This document shows, piece by piece, positions 58,964-64,000 of a DNA stretch of 64,000 nucleotides (positions are counted from its first letter, which is position 1; each line of letters starts with the position of its first letter). Source of the stretch: Actinomyces sp. oral taxon 170 str. F0386 (GTDB lineage Bacteria > Actinomycetota > Actinomycetes > Actinomycetales > Actinomycetaceae); the NCBI RefSeq assembly GCF_000195595.1, contig NZ_GL882539.1:59124-123123 (forward strand), written 5' to 3'. The notes under the pieces were generated by a model. The model worked only from the letters and a program-made list of their open reading frames with translations. It was not told the origin of the DNA and ran no database searches. Both the position numbers and the translations under genes were made by a program.

Positions 58964-59671
58964 TCACAGGAGGTCGCGCAGGGTCATCACGACGACGCCG
59001 GTGGCCGCCGCGTCCACGAGGAACCAGCTGGCCAGCCACACGCCAGCGGGCACCCGGGTCAGCTGCGCCAGCGTGCGGTGGTCCTGCTGCGGGTCACGTG
59101 AGACGGCGACGTCGCGCAGGGAGTCCCAGGCCCCGACGATGAGGGCCAGCCCGATTCCGGCGACGACGCCGTCGCGCCACTGTCCGCCCCACCACCACAG
59201 GGCCCCGGTCAGGACGGCCACGAGCAGCACGAGGAGAACCGTGCGCACCGAGCGGGACATGACCAGCAGAACCGCCAGGAGGACCAGCCCAAGCAGGAGG
59301 ACCGCGCTCGCCCAGCCGTTGAGCGCCAGGAGAACGACGACGGCGCCCAGGACCGCGGGAGCCGGGTAGCCGGCCCAGGAGGTGGCCACGCGGCCGGGGC
59401 CGGTGGGCTTGCCTGCGGTGACGGCGTGCCCGGACAGGTCCCGGCTGACGACGAAGCCGAGGAAGCGCCGGCCCACCATGAGGCCGACGGCGGCATGCCC
59501 GGCCTCGTGGACGATCGTCACCAGGGTGCGGCCCCAGCGACGGGCGGGGCCCCAGGCCAGGACGATGATGAGGATCACCAGCGCCGGCCACAGCACGCCG
59601 GGGTCCAGGCCGACGACGCCGGAGGCGCGCGCCAGCAGGTCGTTCCAGGTCTCAGTCCAGCTCAGGTTCAC
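58964..59671 (-). CDS. M50B-like membrane protease family protein
   Basis: 235 residues with five to six hydrophobic segments. The metalloprotease motif HEAGH is present (about 55-59) in the first membrane segment, as in peptidase M50B-like proteins. The second metal ligand (NPDG or LDG of S2P) is not visible; the C-terminal half has only GAWDSLRDVAVSRD. Such DUF members are related to the site-2 proteases, but activity is unproven. Starts at GTG 59671. Sits between the orphan binding protein and the TetR gene on the same strand. Confidence 0.82.
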   Translation of the reverse strand: MNLSWTETWNDLLARASGVVGLDPGVLWPALVILIIVLAWGPARRWGRTLVTIVHEAGHAAVGLMVGRRFLGFVVSRDLSGHAVTAGKPTGPGRVATSWAGYPAPAVLGAVVVLLALNGWASAVLLLGLVLLAVLLVMSRSVRTVLLVLLVAVLTGALWWWGGQWRDGVVAGIGLALIVGAWDSLRDVAVSRDPQQDHRTLAQLTRVPAGVWLASWFLVDAAATGVVVMTLRDLL

Positions 59672-59725
59672 GGACGGAAGTCTGCCAGGCCCACCTGTGC
59701 GCGCGGCAGCCCTCGGCGCACGCTG

Positions 59726-60418
59726 TCAGCCGACCGCGCTGTGACGAAGCGAACCGGAGCCGTCGGGTCCCTCGACCGGCTCGGTGGCATGGGGGCGCGC
59801 AATGGTCGGGACGGCGTGAGCCGGCTGGCGGGCCCCCACCGCCCGCAGGACGAAGGCGTCCAGGGAGTCCAGGTAGGCCCGGCGCCGCTCCGGGTCGGTG
59901 GGCGTGGGGCGCCCGCCCATGACGGTGGCGTGAATGAGGGGAATGACCTGCTCGGGATCCTGAGCGGGGATGAGCCCCCGGTCCATGGCGTCGGTGAGGA
60001 TCGTGGAGAGCATCTGGGCCAGGAGCGCGCCGTGGGCCCGCAGGCGGCCGGCGGTCCCCTGTGAGACGGAGCTGGCCAGAGGTTCCGAGGTCGGGAAGTG
60101 GAAGTGGCGGGCGATGAGGGCCTGCTGACGCACATAGATGCGCAGGCGGTCGATCGGGTCCTGGGTCCCGGCCAGCGCCCGGGAGAGCTCCTCGGCGTAG
60201 CGGCCGGCCTCGTGCTCCATGAAGGCCAGGAGGAGGTCCTCCTTGTCAGTGAAGTGGTTGTAGACGGCCGTGCGCCCCACACCTGCGTGGTTGGCGACGT
60301 CGGACAGGGTGATCTTGTCGAAGCTGCGCCGGCTCATGAGCTCTGAGAGCGCTTCGAACAGGGCCGTGCGCGTGCGCTCGCGGTGCTCGGCCAGTGAGGA
60401 ACCCAGGATCTTCGGCAT
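59726..60418 (-). CDS. TetR-family transcriptional regulator
   Basis: 230 residues. The HTH KITLSDVANHAGVGRTAVYN (about 36-55) followed by HFTDKEDLLLAFMEHEAGR is typical. The ligand-binding half (about 75-200) is helical; the last 25 residues are a Pro/Arg tail. Start ATG 60418 lies 6 nt after TAGGGT (leaderless). Its targets are not evident; the downstream M50B-like gene on the same strand is one candidate. Confidence 0.92.
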   Translation of the reverse strand: MPKILGSSLAEHRERTRTALFEALSELMSRRSFDKITLSDVANHAGVGRTAVYNHFTDKEDLLLAFMEHEAGRYAEELSRALAGTQDPIDRLRIYVRQQALIARHFHFPTSEPLASSVSQGTAGRLRAHGALLAQMLSTILTDAMDRGLIPAQDPEQVIPLIHATVMGGRPTPTDPERRRAYLDSLDAFVLRAVGARQPAHAVPTIARPHATEPVEGPDGSGSLRHSAVG

Positions 60419-60424
60419 GAGGCA

Positions 60425-60430
60425 ACCCTA
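60425..60430 (-). promoter_or_regulatory. -10 hexamer TAGGGT of leaderless promoter for the tetR-type gene
   Basis: TAGGGT on the minus strand, 6 nt before the ATG at 60418. Confidence 0.6.
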
Positions 60431-60541
60431 ACTTACGAGATGACGCGAATGATAGAAGTGTCAGGAAACCAGTTGGGAGATCACGAGCAGCCCGCGGACG
60501 CCGGTCGAGCGCTCGGCAGCATCGGTGCCCATCAGACCCCG

Positions 60542-61039
60542 TCAGCGTCCCAGTGCGGCCACGAGCGCGTCGATGATCGGCAGGTCGGCCGGCAGCCACG
60601 GCAGCCGGCGCAGCTGATCGGGCGGGTCGAGACTCACCCACTCCAGTCTCTGGTGGTCGGAGCCGGCTCTCCCCCGGTCCCCGGGCCGGGCCGGCTCGGC
60701 CAGCCACACCCGCATCCTGTAGCCGTGTATGACCGGCCAGGCCGGGGCGTCGTCGCCGGGGCCACCGCCCAGTGGGGCGGGAACCGCCAGACCGGCCGGA
60801 GGGAGGAGCTCGGACCCCAGTCGTGCTCTCAGGCCGATCTCCTCGTCCAGCTCGCGGGCCAGGGCCTGCACGGGCCGCTCCGCTGGCTCGACCTTGCCGC
60901 CGGGCAGCTCGAACTGTCCCGCGTGCTCGGGCGGGTAGGAGCGGGCCGCGCACAGCAGCGTCGTCGGACGCTCCAGGCGGTCCAGGACCGCGGCCGCCAC
61001 CACGAGCCGGGAGGGGCGCTGAGCGCTGGGACCGCTCAC
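60542..61039 (-). CDS. NUDIX hydrolase (MutT-like)
   Basis: 165 residues. The Nudix box GGKVEPAERPVQALARELDE plus EIGL (about 46-69) fits GX5EX7REUXEEXGU. The preceding CAARSYPPEHAGQFELPGGK fits the MutT/8-oxo-dGTPase subgroup. Starts at GTG 61039, overlapping the TPR gene's stop by 4 bp. Last gene of the Bat-type operon. Substrate not determined. Confidence 0.92.
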   Translation of the reverse strand: MSGPSAQRPSRLVVAAAVLDRLERPTTLLCAARSYPPEHAGQFELPGGKVEPAERPVQALARELDEEIGLRARLGSELLPPAGLAVPAPLGGGPGDDAPAWPVIHGYRMRVWLAEPARPGDRGRAGSDHQRLEWVSLDPPDQLRRLPWLPADLPIIDALVAALGR

Positions 61040-62019
61040 CAGGGCCTTCCCCCACCGCCGCTGCCGCCGGGCTTCTCGCTGGACTCCTCGCCGCCGTTGT
61101 TGCGATCACGCAGGCGCTTGGCCCGGTCGTCGGCCGGGGTGGGGCTCGGCTTGGTGCTCGGTGAGCTGGAGGCGGTCTCGCCCGGGGAGCTTGAGGCCGA
61201 CGACGAGGGATCCGAGCTAGGGGTTGCGCTGGGGTCCGAGCTCGGCGTGGCCGACGGGTCGGAGCTGGGAGTCGAGCTCGGGTCGCCGCTGGGGCTGGAC
61301 GACGTCTCCGAGCTGGGCGTTGAGCTGGGGTCCGAGCTCGGCGTGGCCGAGGGGGGCGGGCTCGTCGGGGGGTCCTGCTCGGGTGGCGGCGGCACCGCGC
61401 AGGTGTCAGCGGCCTTCTTGGCGGCCTCGATGTGCTCGGCCACCGACGTCGAGTTACCGCCCTGATCAGCCTGGGAGGCCAGCATGAGGTGGGCGACGTA
61501 CAGGTTGGTGCGCACCTTGCACTCCGGGGAGTCGGCCTGCTTCGCCTTGGTCTGGGGATCGGTCTTGGCCTTCGGAACCCTGGTGAGCGCCGTGTTGAGG
61601 GTGGTGACCGCGGAGGTCGGATCCTTCGCGGCGAGCTGACCGGTGCCCAGGTTGAAGTAGACGCGCCACTGCTCCAGCCAGGGATTGATCCTGGCCACCA
61701 TGCGGTAGCGGGACAACGCCGTGTCGTAGTGGCCGGCGGCCGCCGCACGGTTGCCGGCCAGGGAGATGAGGAAGATCGACCCGAGCCACAGGGAGATGAT
61801 CGCGGCCAGCGCAGCGGGTACCCCGCCGATCCTGAGGAGCCGACGGCGTCGGCTCAGACGTGCCTCGCGCCGTCGGGGGTCCTCCGGCCCGGAGCCGTCC
61901 TGGGTCGCGCTCGTGTCCGGTTCCTGCAGGTAGTCGAAGGCCTGGGTATCCGAGGTCTCGGCCGCCTCGCCGCCGCCGAGGGGGAAGCCCTCTGAAGGGG
62001 TGTGTCCTGTCGTCATCAT
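61036..62019 (-). CDS. Membrane protein with TPR-like region and Ser/Pro tail
   Basis: 327 residues. Acidic N-terminal 50 residues and a basic RRREARLSRRRRLLR patch precede a membrane helix (about 72-92). Then comes a helical TPR-like segment with AGHYDTALSRYRMVARINP (about 97-115). From about 210 a Pro/Ser/Asp repeat (SSDPSATPSSDP-type) runs to the C-terminus, probably spanning the wall. Position after two VWA genes matches the BatC-like gene of Bat operons. ATG 62019 overlaps the VWA stop in ATGA. Confidence 0.84.
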   Translation of the reverse strand: MMTTGHTPSEGFPLGGGEAAETSDTQAFDYLQEPDTSATQDGSGPEDPRRREARLSRRRRLLRIGGVPAALAAIISLWLGSIFLISLAGNRAAAAGHYDTALSRYRMVARINPWLEQWRVYFNLGTGQLAAKDPTSAVTTLNTALTRVPKAKTDPQTKAKQADSPECKVRTNLYVAHLMLASQADQGGNSTSVAEHIEAAKKAADTCAVPPPPEQDPPTSPPPSATPSSDPSSTPSSETSSSPSGDPSSTPSSDPSATPSSDPSATPSSDPSSSASSSPGETASSSPSTKPSPTPADDRAKRLRDRNNGGEESSEKPGGSGGGGRPW

Positions 62020-63119
62020 CGTCCCCTTCCCATGAGAAGACGGAGGCGACGGTCGGTCCGCATGAGGTCGATGATCTCCCACAGCAGCAGGCCGAAGGCG
62101 ATGATCCCCAGCGGCCAGGTCAGGTAGACCCGGGCGTTGGTCTTGGTCCGTCCGTCGGAGGTGACGGCCTCGATGTCCAGGTTGGTGAACTTGCTCGTCG
62201 GGTCGTCGCCCGATCCGCCGGTGCGGTGGTAGTAGGGCAGCCCCATGGCCGTGGCCACGTTCTGGAGCTCATCGGCGTCGATCTTGGACACACCGGGCTG
62301 CCCGCCCTGCCCGTCGGCGATGTAGTCGGACTGGGTGTGCTCGCCGGTGGCGTTCGAGCCGTCGTAGCTGCGCATCTTTCCGCCCTCTTCGGTTCCGTAG
62401 CCCAGCACGGCGCCCCCATCGACCAGCCCGGCCAGCGACTGCCAGGAGATGCCGGCGTTGTCCGCGGCCTGAGCGCCACGGCCGTCATCGGTGGCCTCGC
62501 CGTCGGAGAAGATGTAGACGAGGCGGATGTCCTTGGGCTCGGACTGCCGGGACTGCGCCAGGGTCTGGCCCAGAAGTGGCAGCGCCACCTCCAGCGAGGA
62601 GCCGGTGGCATGGGCCGATACCTCCTGCTTGAGCGAGCCGATCCAGGAGTCGACGGCATTGGTGTCGTGGGTCAGCGGCAGCTCGGTGGCCGCGGCGCTG
62701 TCCAGGGCGATGATGGAGAACCGGGAGTCCGGGAAGGCCTCGCGGACGGCCCGCATGTCGGCGCGCACACCGTCGAGCCTGGTGGAGGCCGGCTGGTCGA
62801 CGCCTTCGGGCCCCTGGCCCTGGTAGTCCTCCGCGGCCATGGAACCGGTGCGGTCCACCACCATGTAGATCTCTACGTTGGAGACGCTGATGGCCTCGCT
62901 GCCGCGGATCGCCGGCCCCGCCATCGCCAGCACGACGACGACGACAATGGCCAGACGCCGCCACCAGGCCCGGCGGGCGTCCGGTTCAGCGGCGTCCTTG
63001 TCCAGGCGACGGCGGGAGACGACGAGCAGGGCCACCAGCGCGGCCGCCACCAGGAGGACGAGGATCCACCAGGTGACCGGGATGAGCGCGAGGTCTCCGA
63101 TGATGGGAACTGGTCTCAT
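62016..63119 (-). CDS. VWA-domain membrane protein (BatB-like)
   Basis: 367 residues. N-terminal helix (about 15-35), a second helix (about 52-68), then a VWA domain (about 80-310) beginning EIYMVVDRTGSMAAEDY. The MIDAS DxSxS is DRTGS, a tolerated Thr variant. C-terminal helix (about 335-352). In Bat/MoxR operons such proteins form periplasmic or surface complexes linked to stress tolerance. Its ATG overlaps the upstream gene's stop by 4 bp. Confidence 0.88.
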   Translation of the reverse strand: MRPVPIIGDLALIPVTWWILVLLVAAALVALLVVSRRRLDKDAAEPDARRAWWRRLAIVVVVVLAMAGPAIRGSEAISVSNVEIYMVVDRTGSMAAEDYQGQGPEGVDQPASTRLDGVRADMRAVREAFPDSRFSIIALDSAAATELPLTHDTNAVDSWIGSLKQEVSAHATGSSLEVALPLLGQTLAQSRQSEPKDIRLVYIFSDGEATDDGRGAQAADNAGISWQSLAGLVDGGAVLGYGTEEGGKMRSYDGSNATGEHTQSDYIADGQGGQPGVSKIDADELQNVATAMGLPYYHRTGGSGDDPTSKFTNLDIEAVTSDGRTKTNARVYLTWPLGIIAFGLLLWEIIDLMRTDRRLRLLMGRGR

Positions 63120-64000
63120 GCTCGCCTCCAGGTGGTCAGTCCCAGATAGCCCAGAAGCACGAGCGAGAGGGTGATGACGAGCGTCTGGGGGACGTCGGAG
63201 CGACGGGTCTGCTTGCGGCCTCCGAGCGTGTTGACCTCAGTCTTCTCCAACTCCTTGACGATATTGCCGCCGGTGCCCGAGTCCTCGACGTCGTAGAAGC
63301 GGCCCTTGCCCTTCCCTTCGGTGACGGTCTTGAGCTCCTCGCGGGAGTCCTCGGGGCTCTGGTCGAGCTCGTACTTGGAGGACTGATCGTCGTCGGCACC
63401 GTAGATAGAGAACAGGCGGATCTTGCGCTCTGCCAGGAGGTCGACGGCGTCGGGGAGGGTGTAGATCTGCTCCTTCTTCGGGTCGATGACCTGATTGTCG
63501 GTGGCGAGGATGATGGAGCGGGAGCGCTCCAGCCCCTGGTTGTCGAAGGCCTGGGCGCAGGAGGCGAGCCCGTCGCCCGCCAGGGAGGAGCCGTCGAGAC
63601 TCGTGTTCTGGGTCCCGCTGAAGGCCTCGAGGTACCGGAGCTGCTGCTTGTAGGTCGGGTTCTGCGGGTCGATGTCCAGGACGTCGCCGAGATCGTCCAT
63701 CTGCTGGCGCAGCAGGTCGTAGTCGTCCGTGAGCGGGACGATGGTCTGGGCCGCGGAGTTCCAGGCCACCAGTCCCACGCGCTCGCCGTCGAAGTCCTCC
63801 AGGATGTCGGCGAAGGTGGTCAGGACGGAGGAGTCGATCTTCACCATCGACGTCGACACGTCCAGGCACAGGACGATATCCCGGTTGGCCAGGGCGTCGG
63901 AGCGCTCGGTGACGCGCACGGGGCGGCCGGCGATGGCGGAGGCGCTGAGCAGGCACACGGCCAGCAGCACTGCCAGGAGCGCGTGCAGCCGGCGCTGAGC
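63116..64000 (-). CDS. VWA-domain membrane protein (BatA-like), N-terminus beyond window
   Basis: At least 294 codons, open to the right window edge, so the start lies beyond 64000. The visible part starts within a hydrophobic segment (LLAVLLAVCLLSASAIA), followed by a VWA domain with the intact MIDAS DVSTS (in CLDVSTSMVKID) and a final helix (VITLSLVLLGYLGL). An internal GTG at 63970 is an unlikely true start. The upstream genes of this type of operon, MoxR ATPase and DUF58, would be expected just outside the window. Confidence 0.85.
   Translation of the reverse strand, partial: AQRRLHALLAVLLAVCLLSASAIAGRPVRVTERSDALANRDIVLCLDVSTSMVKIDSSVLTTFADILEDFDGERVGLVAWNSAAQTIVPLTDDYDLLRQQMDDLGDVLDIDPQNPTYKQQLRYLEAFSGTQNTSLDGSSLAGDGLASCAQAFDNQGLERSRSIILATDNQVIDPKKEQIYTLPDAVDLLAERKIRLFSIYGADDDQSSKYELDQSPEDSREELKTVTEGKGKGRFYDVEDSGTGGNIVKELEKTEVNTLGGRKQTRRSDVPQTLVITLSLVLLGYLGLTTWRRA

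Overview
The window is GC-rich actinobacterial chromosome. Gene content (Mycobacterium-type dCTP deaminase, GTP-dependent PEP carboxykinase, LppM-domain surface proteins, class II aldolase, a surface-type 5'-nucleotidase-like protein with a Pro/Ala/Ser tail) and codon use fit an Actinomyces-like organism best. That genus call is inference, not a database result. I find 58 protein genes and one tRNA. Two genes are cut by the window ends: the 5'-nucleotidase-like protein at the left and a VWA protein at the right.

Layout. 1-8 kb: a secreted 5'-nucleotidase-like protein whose metal-binding motifs are eroded, glutamate dehydrogenase gdhA, a methyltransferase, a TIGR01777 oxidoreductase, a membrane protein of unknown function and a phosphatidylcholine synthase. 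8-13.6 kb: a 1315-residue protein with 14 WD40 repeats, then a small membrane protein flanked by two copies of a hairpin-forming repeat, and a VOC protein. 13.6-28.5 kb: purL, a trehalose-synthase-like glycosyltransferase, an arsR/AHSA1/tfoX/DUF2461 operon, purS-purQ, two coupled membrane proteins leading into purC, purD, a double-VOC protein and an AraC regulator. 28.7-32 kb: a lower-GC patch with two paralogous membrane proteins. 32-39.3 kb: pckG and a tandem array of five LppM-like surface proteins. 39.3-48.5 kb: purA, a carbohydrate ABC importer with DUF624, fba, an rRNA/tRNA methyltransferase, pyrE and tpx. 48.7-57.4 kb: an SDR, xth, two exported proteins (NPCBM-like and Septum_form-like), a serine hydrolase, a DEDDh exonuclease, dcd with a coupled unknown gene, a TM2 protein, tRNA-Gly(CCC) and OsmC. 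57.5-64 kb: an orphan sugar-binding lipoprotein, an M50B-like protein, a TetR regulator and a Bat-type operon (VWA, VWA, TPR, NUDIX).

How the genes work together. Six purine genes (purL, purQ, purS, purC, purD, purA) are scattered along the minus strand rather than in one operon; with pyrE, dcd and the NUDIX gene they make this a nucleotide-metabolism-rich segment. gdhA, pckG and fba are central nitrogen and carbon genes. Much of the rest is cell envelope.

Two genome-wide habits show clearly. First, at least 16 genes have a TANNNT hexamer exactly 6 or 7 nt before the start codon and no convincing Shine-Dalgarno, which is the signature of leaderless transcription. Second, many genes end in long, perfect GC-rich hairpins without a T-tract. 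The most unusual items are the degenerate 5'-nucleotidase, the five-gene LppM array with a conserved cysteine pair, the covarying hairpin pair around a small membrane gene, the twin-propeller WD40 protein and the duplicated four-cysteine exported protein.
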